Part shown: positions 1 to 6,458 of the stretch, in pieces
How positions within the stretch are numbered: position 1 is the first letter of the stretch
Layout of the letters: every line of letters begins with the position of its first letter
Source of the DNA: CACKLF01 sp002725175
Lineage (GTDB): Bacteria; Pseudomonadota; Alphaproteobacteria; Rhodobacterales; Rhodobacteraceae
Direction of reading: 5' to 3'
Assembly: GCA_002725175.2 (NCBI GenBank)
Contig: PBQX02000096.1
Span: 1 to 19,069, forward strand
Length of the DNA stretch: 19,069 nucleotides
The notes under the pieces: generated by a model
What the model saw: the letters and a program-made list of their open reading frames with translations, nothing else
Databases searched by the model: none
What the model was told of the DNA's origin: nothing
Program-made: the position numbers and the translations under genes

Positions 1-479
1 TTTTTCTTCTCTGTTTTCCCCTTCTTCTTATCAAGACTCTCTTTATCTTGACTGACATAGTTCAGAGAATCTGACGAAGCCATTTTTATGCTAAATTCTC
101 GGTCGTAAATTGAAAGAATGGGGTCCCATTTTCTCTCCTGCAAATTCTTTAATTTCTTGGGAGAGGATACTCTATAGCATAGTAAGTCAGTTTCGGCATA
201 TTCTAGTAATACTCTCAAGAATTCAGCAGTGCTTTCGTCATCTATGTCGTTGATTTGCTCAAGAACGTTGGTAAAAATCAATTTAGAACGTATAACTTCC
301 TTAGTTATTTTCTCCCATTCATTTTCCACTTTTTTTGCCAAAAAAGCTGATGGTATCTTTAATATATTGCCCTTCGCAGACTTATATATTTTACCATCTA
401 TGAGTATCACATATGCTTGCTGCTCATCGGAGAATGTAATATTAAGTGAACTCCAAAATTTTTTCTTAGACCAACTCAA
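1..479 (-). CDS. ATP12-family F1-ATPase assembly chaperone (3' end cut by window)
   Basis: The window holds the first 159 codons of a protein that should run to about 230-250 residues; the 3' end lies beyond base 1. Recognisable ATP12 features are a basic aromatic N-terminus (KKKFW, residues 5-9), a LIDGK strand (26-30), the hallmark TDLLCYR (97-103) and a WDP motif (118-120). ATP12 proteins bind the F1 alpha subunit and help build the F1 sector of ATP synthase. The frame is closed upstream by TGA, and the only plausible start is TTG at 479-477. An SD-like GAGGA at 492-488 lies 8 bases upstream of it and overlaps the end of the preceding HAD gene. The TTG starts 5 bases after the HAD stop, so the two are probably co-translated. 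The family call is by motif; the start is inferred. Confidence 0.85.
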   Translation of the reverse strand, partial: MSWSKKKFWSSLNITFSDEQQAYVILIDGKIYKSAKGNILKIPSAFLAKKVENEWEKITKEVIRSKLIFTNVLEQINDIDDESTAEFLRVLLEYAETDLLCYRVSSPKKLKNLQERKWDPILSIYDREFSIKMASSDSLNYVSQDKESLDKKKGKTEKK

Positions 480-484
480 TAGAT

Positions 485-1159
485 TTATCCTCTGAATAAT
501 TCATTTATTTTTTGCTCCAAATCTGCAAAATTTTCCACAATGGCTGTAGGCTTCATTAACTTTATTCTGCTTATTGAATGATACCCCCAAAGTACACCTA
601 TTGATTTAATTCCAGCACGGTGAGCCATCGAAATATCAAAATCCGTATCACCAACCATTACTGCATCTTCAGTTTTTATTTTTAAAGTTTTCATAAGACT
701 TACCAGCATAGTAGGATCCGGTTTGGAAGGATAAAAATCCGACGTCTGCAATTTAGAGAAAAACGCCTCTAAATTATGAGCCTTCAATATCTGAAGCAAA
801 CCCTTTAAGCCTTTTCCAGTAGCAATAGCCAAAATTATTTCTTCGTTTCTCTTTAAATTTTCCAGGAAATTTTTTGCATTTTCATATAGAGGAGATATCA
901 GCTGCTCTTGATTAAAAGTATTATAACAGTTTTTAAATGCGCTTATTAGCTTTTTGATTTGTTTCTCATTCAAATCCTTATTTAAAACCCTAAAAGCTTC
1001 AGTTAAAGACAAGCCAATTATAGACAAAATATTCTCCCTTTTTGGTACCTTTAATCCTTCATTTCTAAAAGCTACTGTAGTAGCGCTGATTATAAATTCC
1101 TGACTATCTACCAAAGTACCGTCTAAATCCATTATGACTAATTTAGGTTTTTTAATCAT
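485..1159 (-). CDS. HAD-superfamily phosphatase, phosphoglycolate phosphatase-like (Gph/PGP type)
   Basis: A 224-residue HAD-IA hydrolase. Motif I DLDGT is at residues 11-15, with Asp11 the expected nucleophile and Asp13 the acid/base. Motif II Thr114 sits in AIATGKG, motif III is Lys146 in SKPDP, and the Mg-binding motif GDTDFD is at 170-175. The helical cap between motifs I and II fits phosphoglycolate phosphatase-like enzymes, which remove phosphate from small organic phosphates. Substrate cannot be read from the sequence, so I give no gene symbol. The ATG overlaps the end of the upstream pseudouridine synthase gene by 8 bases, which implies translational coupling. The pairing with an RluA-family gene and an ATP12 gene is, to my recollection, common in alphaproteobacteria. 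Confidence 0.88.
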   Translation of the reverse strand: MIKKPKLVIMDLDGTLVDSQEFIISATTVAFRNEGLKVPKRENILSIIGLSLTEAFRVLNKDLNEKQIKKLISAFKNCYNTFNQEQLISPLYENAKNFLENLKRNEEIILAIATGKGLKGLLQILKAHNLEAFFSKLQTSDFYPSKPDPTMLVSLMKTLKIKTEDAVMVGDTDFDISMAHRAGIKSIGVLWGYHSISRIKLMKPTAIVENFADLEQKINELFRG

Positions 1160-2210
1160 TTTTCAAAAATGGATCAGCTACAGCATATCTGGCGTCAAGA
1201 CCCAACACTTTCCAGCTTTTTATCATATGGCTTGGCATATCAGCTTCAATAAATATCTGTTTTTTTGTTATAGGATGAGTGAACATTATTGACCTTGAAT
1301 GCAGGTGCAATTTATTTTCAATTTGTTCACCAAGAAGAGAACCCCAACCATCTCCCTTATTAACTTGAGAATTTTTCCCGTACTTCATATCACCAATTAT
1401 GGGGCAATTTATCTGAGCTAGATGAGCTCTCAATTGATGTGTTCTACCTGTGATCGGTGACAAACCCAACCAACAAGCTCGTGTACCTAAAGCCTCAATT
1501 ATGATATAATTTGATTTTGCTTTCTTTGCATTATCTATAGAATGAACTCTATCATCAGTAACACATTGGACTCTTTCAAAATCATCTATTTTTAGGTTAT
1601 TTTTTATTTTAACCAAAGGAAATTCGATTGAACCTTCCTTGTCATTTGGAATTCCTGCCGCTAATGCCCAATAGATTTTTTTGACGCTCCTATCTCTAAA
1701 ACAATTGGCCAATTCTGCTGCAAGTTTGCTTGATTTTGCCAATACTAGAACACCTGATGTTTCTCTGTCTAAGCGATGGACAAGTTTAGGTTTTGTATGA
1801 TAATCCGATGAAAAAAAAGAAACCAACTTATCAATATGAACTTTTTGACCTGTGCCACCTTGCGTCGCAATTCCGCTAGGTTTGTTTATTGCCAATAAAT
1901 ACTCATCCTCATAAATTAATGTATCTCTAATTATATTCTCTTCGGCTTTACTTAATGCTTCAAACTTATAGCTCTCAGTTTTTTCATTTCTTGATGATAA
2001 ACCAATTGGAACCTCGATAGTATCTCCTGACATCACACGAAAAGAAGGTTTAACTTTCTCACTATTAACCAGCAAAACCCCTTTCCTACATAAAAGCTCA
2101 ATGCGTGATTGAGGAATCGGGCCCAACTTAGCCTTAAGCCATCTATCTAGCCGCTTATCCTCGTCTTCAAACGTTACTATTATGGGAAAATTTTCAGTAC
2201 TTTTTTTCAT
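1152..2210 (-). CDS. rluC: RluA-family 23S rRNA pseudouridine synthase (RluC-like)
   Basis: A 352-residue pseudouridine synthase. An N-terminal S4-like RNA-binding domain (about residues 18-66, LDRWLKAKLG at 21-30) precedes the catalytic domain. The active-site motif HRLDRETSG is at 145-153, with Asp148 the expected nucleophile, and the second family motif GRTHQLRAH is at 255-263. The enzyme isomerises uridines in structured RNA. An S4 domain plus this arrangement fits RluC/RluD-type 23S rRNA enzymes. Residues 281-352 include a short extension after the core fold. RluC rather than RluD is inferred partly from context and is less certain than the family. The ATG overlaps the crcB stop as ATGA, and the 3' end overlaps the HAD gene by 8 bases. 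Confidence 0.85.
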   Translation of the reverse strand: MKKSTENFPIIVTFEDEDKRLDRWLKAKLGPIPQSRIELLCRKGVLLVNSEKVKPSFRVMSGDTIEVPIGLSSRNEKTESYKFEALSKAEENIIRDTLIYEDEYLLAINKPSGIATQGGTGQKVHIDKLVSFFSSDYHTKPKLVHRLDRETSGVLVLAKSSKLAAELANCFRDRSVKKIYWALAAGIPNDKEGSIEFPLVKIKNNLKIDDFERVQCVTDDRVHSIDNAKKAKSNYIIIEALGTRACWLGLSPITGRTHQLRAHLAQINCPIIGDMKYGKNSQVNKGDGWGSLLGEQIENKLHLHSRSIMFTHPITKKQIFIEADMPSHMIKSWKVLGLDARYAVADPFLKND

Positions 2211-2584
2211 CGCACTAAAACAGCACCAATATAAACGCCAATAAGGCAGCCTATCATTGTCAAAGCAACATATGAAATTGCTTGAGTTACCCTACCTTCT
2301 TGAAAGAGATATAAAGTTTCTAGCGAGAAGCTAGAAAATGTTGTAAATCCTCCCAAAAATCCAGTTATTAGAAATGGTAAAAATTTAATATCGCCTGAAT
2401 TAACCTTTAAGTACATTCCTCCCATAATTAAACCAATGATAAAAGAGCCCAGAATATTTATTGTCAAAATACCTATTGGAAAAGTTAAGGAAAAATTTCT
2501 ATTAATATAATTTGAAATTAACATTCTTGAAATAGCTCCTAAAGCTCCTCCCATTCCAACCTGGAATAATAAAAATAGGTTCAT
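2207..2584 (-). CDS. crcB: Fluoride channel CrcB/Fluc
   Basis: A 125-residue, almost wholly hydrophobic protein with four predicted membrane helices, the usual length and topology for Fluc channels. Family signatures are visible: the N-terminal GGALGAISR (12-20), an invariant Asn (Asn43) in the TINILGS segment of helix 2, and the GFLGGFTTFSSF segment (75-86) that lines the pore. The protein works as an antiparallel dimer in the inner membrane and lets fluoride leave the cell. No fluoride (crcB) riboswitch can precede it, because the start codon overlaps the rarA stop as ATGA. It therefore looks constitutively expressed within the block rather than fluoride-controlled. Confidence 0.93.
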   Translation of the reverse strand: MNLFLLFQVGMGGALGAISRMLISNYINRNFSLTFPIGILTINILGSFIIGLIMGGMYLKVNSGDIKFLPFLITGFLGGFTTFSSFSLETLYLFQEGRVTQAISYVALTMIGCLIGVYIGAVLVR

Positions 2585-3900
2585 TTTTTTTCTCCAGTAT
2601 CTCTATTTTTTAGTTTTTTACGCAACCCAGAATAATACTCTAATCTTTTTTTCATTTCTCGCTCAAACCCCCGTTCAGCAGGCTTATAAAAACTTACAGG
2701 TTTTAATTGATCTGGGAGATACGTTTGTCCTGAAAAACTATCATTAAATTCAGGGTCATATTTGTAATTTTTCCCAAACCCAAGATCTTCCATTTTCCTA
2801 TTTTTTTTACTTATTAGATGAGTTGGAGGAGGAAATGAATCTTCATTCTCAACGGTCTTAATAGAGTTCTTAAACGCTAGGTAATTTGCGTTAGATTTTG
2901 GCGCCAGTGAGAGGTAAATAACTGCTTGGCTAATAGCCAAATCTCCTTCAGGCGCACCTAAATTTCTAAATGCATTCCAGGAGTCTAAGCAAATTCTCAA
3001 GGCATCAGGATCTGCAAGCCCAACATCTTCNGTTGCAATACGAGTCAACCTCCTCAGTATAAAGTTCTGATCCTCTCCAGCCATTAACATCCTAGCTAAC
3101 CAATATAATGAAGCATCACAATCAGAACCTCTTATAGATTTATGTAGNGCTGAAATTAAATCGTAGTGATTATCACCGGTCTTATCATGGTAAAAAACTT
3201 TTCTTTGTAAGATTTTTTCTATTCCATCTTCGTCAATTATTACTTTTGAACTGCTAACTTCCTCCAAAATATTTATCAGACGTCTTCCATCNCCATCAGA
3301 AAACGAAATGACTGCCTCTAACCCNGTCTTGGTCAATGGCANCTTCCTACCTAATCTTTCCTCNACTTTTTTAATTAGNAAACCCAAACTATTGCGACTT
3401 AACTTTCCCATAGTTACAAGAGAAATTCTTGATAATAATGCTGAATTTAGAGAAAAACTTGGNTTTTCGGTTGTAGAGCCAATTAAAATAATTGTCCCAT
3501 CTTCAATGACTGGTAGAAAGGCATCTTGCTGACTCTTATTAAATCTATGTATTTCATCAACAAAAAGAACAGTCCTCTCATTATTTTCATTTTTTTTTAC
3601 TTTAGCATCAGAGAATATTTTTCTTAGATCTGATACACTTGTGAATATAGCACTTGCTGATAAAAAATTAATCTTACTACTATTTCCTATTAATCTGGCT
3701 ATAGTTGTCTTACCAACACCAGGTGGGCCCCACATTACGAACGATTTATAATTTTCACCCCTNACCATGCGCCCTATCAGGCCTTTTTCACCTAGAATCT
3801 CCGCGTGCCCAACGACCTCATCGAAGATATTTGGTCTTATCCTATCNGCTAATGGTTTATGATCGTCGGTCAAATTCTGCAAATTCCTTCCCATGCTCAC
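2581..3900 (-). CDS. rarA: Replication-associated recombination protein RarA (MgsA) AAA+ ATPase
   Basis: A 439-residue clamp-loader-like AAA+ ATPase related to RarA/MgsA and eukaryotic WRNIP1, acting at stalled replication forks. It shows PLxDRIRP near the N-terminus (16-23), Walker A GPPGVGKTT (58-66), Walker B VLFVDEIHRFN (111-121), sensor 1 TTEx (143-146) and an arginine-finger LLSR (155-158). The C-terminal half carries RIAxEDVGLADP and the tetramerisation domain. The first codon as drawn is GTG at 3900; an in-frame ATG lies two codons later at 3894, and neither has a strong SD, so the start is uncertain by six bases. Ten codons contain N; nine of these Ns are at position 3. The stop overlaps crcB by four bases. 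Confidence 0.93.
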   Translation of the reverse strand: MSMGRNLQNLTDDHKPLXDRIRPNIFDEVVGHAEILGEKGLIGRMXRGENYKSFVMWGPPGVGKTTIARLIGNSSKINFLSASAIFTSVSDLRKIFSDAKVKKNENNERTVLFVDEIHRFNKSQQDAFLPVIEDGTIILIGSTTEXPSFSLNSALLSRISLVTMGKLSRNSLGXLIKKXEERLGRKXPLTKXGLEAVISFSDXDGRRLINILEEVSSSKVIIDEDGIEKILQRKVFYHDKTGDNHYDLISXLHKSIRGSDCDASLYWLARMLMAGEDQNFILRRLTRIAXEDVGLADPDALRICLDSWNAFRNLGAPEGDLAISQAVIYLSLAPKSNANYLAFKNSIKTVENEDSFPPPTHLISKKNRKMEDLGFGKNYKYDPEFNDSFSGQTYLPDQLKPVSFYKPAERGFEREMKKRLEYYSGLRKKLKNRDTGEKK

Positions 3901-3906
3901 TGGTAA

Positions 3907-3923
3907 AAATTTGTCCCAAATTT
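3907..3923 (-). terminator. Hairpin between rplQ and rarA, possible weak terminator
   Basis: On the minus strand AAATTTG-GGA-CAAATTT forms a perfect 7-bp stem with a 3-base loop, followed by two more T (five T in a row including the arm). It sits in the 48-base spacer after rplQ and ends 7 bases before the GTG start of rarA. The stem is AT-rich with a single G-C pair, so termination would be inefficient at best. It could instead limit ribosome access to rarA. This is inferred from sequence symmetry only. Confidence 0.3.
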
Positions 3924-3948
3924 AGTCAGACATATCTTAAAAAGAATC

Positions 3949-4371
3949 TTACTCTTCTAACGAAGCAGTTTGCTCCTCATTTCTTGCTTTATCTGACGCA
4001 CCCTTAGCGGACACATCTCTATCAACAAATTCAATAACTGCCATTGGAGCCATATCACCATGCCTAAATCCTGCCTTTAGAACTCGGGAATATCCTCCTT
4101 GCCTACTGGCATATCTTGGTCCCAATACATCTATAAGCTTTTTTACAGCATCTTGTTGTCTTACCTTGGAAATAAGCATTCTTCGTGCGTGGAGATCACC
4201 CTTCTTTGCCAATGTAATTACTTTGTCAGCAATTCTTTTTAGCTCCTTTGCCTTCGGGAGGGTAGTTGTTATTTGTTCATGTTCCACCAAGCTACACACC
4301 ATGTTAGCAAACATNGCTTTTCTATGCTCGTGNGTCCTATTTAGTTTTCTATAACCATTACCATGTCGCAT
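3949..4371 (-). CDS. rplQ: 50S ribosomal protein L17
   Basis: A 140-residue L17, which lies at the polypeptide exit side of the large subunit. The N-terminus MRHGNGYRKLNR and the central SLVEHExITTTLPKAKE segment (about 28-43) are diagnostic, as is YxRVLK near residue 95. After the conserved core the last 20 or so residues are acidic and polar (ending in EEQTASLEE), a variable tail. The start has an upstream AAGGTGAG ribosome-binding site and lies 39 bases after rpoA. This is the usual last gene of the alpha operon. Two codons contain N. Confidence 0.97.
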   Translation of the reverse strand: MRHGNGYRKLNRXHEHRKXMFANMVCSLVEHEQITTTLPKAKELKRIADKVITLAKKGDLHARRMLISKVRQQDAVKKLIDVLGPRYASRQGGYSRVLKAGFRHGDMAPMAVIEFVDRDVSAKGASDKARNEEQTASLEE

Positions 4372-4410
4372 GATCTCACCTTAATAATATTACTAATTTA
4401 AATAAATAAA

Positions 4411-5427
4411 CTAGAATTGATCTTCAAACTTTTTAGCTAGTTCCTCAATGTTTTCGGGAGGCCAGTCAGGTATATCCATACCCAAATGTAGCCCCATAGC
4501 TGTTAATACTTCTTTGATTTCATTTAATGATTTTCTCCCAAAATTTGGAGTCCTCAACATTTCTGCCTCTGTTTTCTGAATTAAATCCCCAATATAAACT
4601 ATATTATCATTTTTCAAACAGTTTGCAGACCTTACCGACAATTCAAGCTCATCAACTTTCTTTAACAACAAAGGATTAAACTCCAACTCATCTTCGTCCT
4701 CAGCNGCCANTCCCTCTTCGGGTTCTTCAAAATTAATAAACACNAGCAGCTGATCTTGCAAAATTCTTGCTGCAAATGCNAAACAATCTTCTGGTCTAAC
4801 TGTCCCNTTAGTTTCGATCTGCAAAGTGAGCTTATCATAATCCAAAACCTGACCTTCTCTGGTTGGNTNAACGTTATAAGAAACTNTTTTTACTGGTGAG
4901 AAAAGNGCATCAACGTAAATTAAACCAATAGGAGATTCTTCNGTTCTACGACTTTCTGCCGGAACGTACCCCTTTCCATTCTCAACTGTAAATTCCAAAT
5001 TTAACTTAGCACCTTCATCCAAGTGACAAATAACATGATCCTTATTTAAAATCTCTATGTCAGCAGTCTCAGAAATATCTCCGGCAGTAACTATTTTTGG
5101 CCCCTCAACTTTAAGGGACACTCTCTTTGGGCCCTCTACATCCATTCTGACCGCAATGCCTTTAACATTTAACACTATATCGGTAACATCTTCTCTTATA
5201 CCATCCACAGAGGAAAACTCATGTAATACATTATCCATCTGAATTGCTGTTATTGCTGCTCCTTGCAAAGATGATAGTAAAACGCGCCTCAAAGCGTTTC
5301 CTAAGGTCAATCCAAAACCTCGCTCCAAAGGCTCAGCAACTATTATAGCTTTATTAGGAGAATCTGTTACATCCTTAGCTGATAACGAATTCGGTCTTAT
5401 TAGTTCTTGCCAATTTTTATGGATCAT
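4411..5427 (-). CDS. rpoA: DNA-directed RNA polymerase subunit alpha
   Basis: A 338-residue RNA polymerase alpha subunit. The N-terminal dimerisation domain carries the conserved RGFGxTLGNALRRVLLSSLxG segment (starting near residue 37). An acidic linker (EEPEEG to EDEDELE) leads to the C-terminal DNA- and activator-binding domain, with ELSVRSANCLKN containing the UP-element-binding arginine and TPNFGRKSLNEI. I place the start at ATG 5427 (MIHKNWQEL), because a GGAGG site lies just upstream. A longer reading from a TTG at 5463 would put that site inside the coding region. About ten N calls cluster at 4705-4942, and one of them (4710) gives an NTG codon that may change the residue. The gene lies 97 bases after rpsK, with a hairpin in the spacer. 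Confidence 0.97.
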   Translation of the reverse strand: MIHKNWQELIRPNSLSAKDVTDSPNKAIIVAEPLERGFGLTLGNALRRVLLSSLQGAAITAIQMDNVLHEFSSVDGIREDVTDIVLNVKGIAVRMDVEGPKRVSLKVEGPKIVTAGDISETADIEILNKDHVICHLDEGAKLNLEFTVENGKGYVPAESRRXEESPIGLIYVDXLFSPVKXVSYNVXPTREGQVLDYDKLTLQIETXGTVRPEDCXAFAARILQDQLXVFINFEEPEEGXXAEDEDELEFNPLLLKKVDELELSVRSANCLKNDNIVYIGDLIQKTEAEMLRTPNFGRKSLNEIKEVLTAMGLHLGMDIPDWPPENIEELAKKFEDQF

Positions 5428-5446
5428 CTTGCCTCCATTCCTGTTT

Positions 5447-5472
5447 CTTGGATTTGATCCCAAAATTCCAAG
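5447..5472 (-). promoter_or_regulatory. Hairpin in rpsK-rpoA spacer
   Basis: In the 97-base spacer, CTTGGA (5472-5467) pairs perfectly with TCCAAG (5452-5447). After a single bulged base, TTT (5465-5463) pairs with AAA (5455-5453), giving about 9 bp around a 7-base loop. It ends 19 bases before the rpoA start and just upstream of its GGAGG site. No T-run follows, so it is not an intrinsic terminator. It may affect rpoA translation or mRNA processing. Only the symmetry is seen; any function is inferred. Confidence 0.4.
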
Positions 5473-5524
5473 TACGCCCGAGGGTTCATTTTAAATTCAT
5501 AAACTTAACAACTATTTGTCAAGN

Positions 5525-5914
5525 TTATACTCTTCTCCGTTTAGGCGGCCGGCAACCATTGTGCGCCATAGGTGTAACATCTCTAATTGATGTAACTATC
5601 AAACCAATGGCTGATAAAGCCCTTAAAGCAGATTCCCGACCAGAACCTGGGCCTTGTATTTCAACTTCTATTGTCTTTACTCCATGCTCCTGAGCTTTCT
5701 TTGCGGCATCTTCTGCTGCTATCTGTGCAGCATAAGGAGTAGACTTTCTCGAACCCTTGAAGCCCATAGTTCCAGCAGATGACCATGCAATGGCATTCCC
5801 CTGAGCATCTGAGATTAATATTTTTGTATTNTTAAAGCTCGAGTTTATGTGAGCAATCCCTGAAGAGATATTCTTTCTCTCTTTTTTCTTTGTTCGAGTT
5901 TTTTCCTTTACCAT
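5525..5914 (-). CDS. rpsK: 30S ribosomal protein S11
   Basis: A 129-residue S11, which forms part of the 30S platform near the mRNA exit. Conserved segments include GIAHINSSF (19-27), ISDAQGNAIAWSSAG, GFKGSRKSTPYAAQ and the C-terminal HNGCRPPKRRRV. The Asn-Gly in that tail is the site where E. coli S11 is known to carry an isoaspartate, so the substrate sequence is present here. The N-terminal 15 residues are strongly basic (KEKTRTKKKERK). The ATG lies 9 bases after the rpsM stop. An N immediately follows the stop codon. Confidence 0.97.
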   Translation of the reverse strand: MVKEKTRTKKKERKNISSGIAHINSSFXNTKILISDAQGNAIAWSSAGTMGFKGSRKSTPYAAQIAAEDAAKKAQEHGVKTIEVEIQGPGSGRESALRALSAIGLIVTSIRDVTPMAHNGCRPPKRRRV

Positions 5915-5923
5915 TATCGCTAC

Positions 5924-6292
5924 CTATTTTTTCTTACCAGCGATTGCTTTTGCCGGACCCTTACGTGTCCTTGCATTTGTACTAGTTCTCTGACCNCGAA
6001 CTGGAAGCCCTCTTCTATGCCGTAAACCTCTATAGCATCCTAAATCCATTAGGCGCTTTATATTCATTGATCTCTCTCTTCNAAGATCACCTTCTACCAT
6101 AACATTAGCATCAATTTTTTCTCTTATAGCTAANACTTCAGCGTCAGAAAGCTCATTTACTCTCCTTTCTAAAGAAATCCCTGTATCTTCACAAATTTTC
6201 TCTGAAGTTACCTGACCTATTCCATAAATATAGGTCAANGCCACTACNACTCTCTTATTTGTAGGGATATTTACACCAGCTATTCGAGCCAA
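5924..6292 (-). CDS. rpsM: 30S ribosomal protein S13 (TTG start)
   Basis: A 122-residue S13 of the 30S head, which contacts the P-site tRNA and makes bridge contacts with L5. The protein begins MARIAGVNIPTNKR, has the helix-two-turns-helix core (TYIYGIG, about 21-27) and ends in a basic tail with RTSTNARTRKGPAKAI. The initiator is TTG at 6292-6290, not ATG. A GGAG site at 6303-6300 stands 7 bases upstream, and the homologous N-terminus begins exactly at this codon. It is the first gene after a 166-base spacer that carries a promoter candidate. Five codons contain N; four of these Ns are at wobble positions and the fifth gives Arg if read as CGA or AGA. Confidence 0.96.
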   Translation of the reverse strand: MARIAGVNIPTNKRXVVXLTYIYGIGQVTSEKICEDTGISLERRVNELSDAEXLAIREKIDANVMVEGDLXRERSMNIKRLMDLGCYRGLRHRRGLPVXGQRTSTNARTRKGPAKAIAGKKK

Positions 6293-6315
6293 ATACTTTC
6301 TCCGTTCTTTCTTGC

Positions 6316-6335
6316 GGTTCCGTAGTTCCAGAACC
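6316..6335 (-). promoter_or_regulatory. Small hairpin in rpsM leader
   Basis: GGTTC (6335-6331) and GAACC (6320-6316) form a 5-bp stem around a 10-base loop, 12 bases upstream of the rpsM GGAG site. The stem is short and could arise by chance. It is recorded because it lies in the leader where E. coli carries the S4-binding alpha-operon control structure. No resemblance to that pseudoknot could be established by eye. Confidence 0.22.
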
Positions 6336-6376
6336 TTTTTTCACAATATTCGAACGCTTTAACGCCCTGAATAAAT

Positions 6377-6392
6377 ACTAACTAAAGTTAGT
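6377..6392 (-). promoter_or_regulatory. Hairpin at start of predicted alpha-operon leader
   Basis: ACTAAC-TTTA-GTTAGT is a perfect 6-bp stem with a tetraloop. It begins about 15 bases downstream of the transcription start expected from the neighbouring promoter candidate. The following ATTTATTC is not a convincing T-run, so a terminator for adk is unlikely. It may be a 5' stabilising or regulatory element; this is inferred from sequence symmetry. Confidence 0.35.
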
Positions 6393-6413
6393 TAACTCTA
6401 GTATGAGAGTTGC

Positions 6414-6441
6414 ACTATATGCATATCAAACTCGCCGTCAA
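6414..6441 (-). promoter_or_regulatory. Sigma70-type promoter for rpsM-rpsK-rpoA-rplQ
   Basis: In the adk/rpsM spacer the minus strand reads TTGACG (6441-6436), 16 bases, then TATAGT (6419-6414). Each hexamer matches its consensus at five of six positions. Transcription would start near 6407 and give a leader of about 115 bases before rpsM. The position agrees with the known internal promoter of alpha operons in other bacteria. An N at 6445 lies four bases upstream of the -35 box, outside both hexamers. It is predicted from sequence alone. Confidence 0.55.
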
Positions 6442-6458
6442 GTCNATTTAACAGTATA

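Noticed and set aside
229..495. Plus-strand 88-codon open frame at the left edge
   Set aside because: It is antisense to the ATP12 frame, whose translation shows the TDLLCYR and WDP motifs; the plus-strand product resembles nothing and has no ribosome-binding site I can see.
5428..5463. TTG start giving 12 more residues on RpoA
   Set aside because: The GGAGG site falls within this extension, and family N-termini align at MIHKNWQ.
6293..6458. rpmJ or infA in the secY/adk-rpsM gap
   Set aside because: The 166-base gap has no frame encoding the short basic cysteine-rich L36 or IF-1; it reads as promoter and leader.
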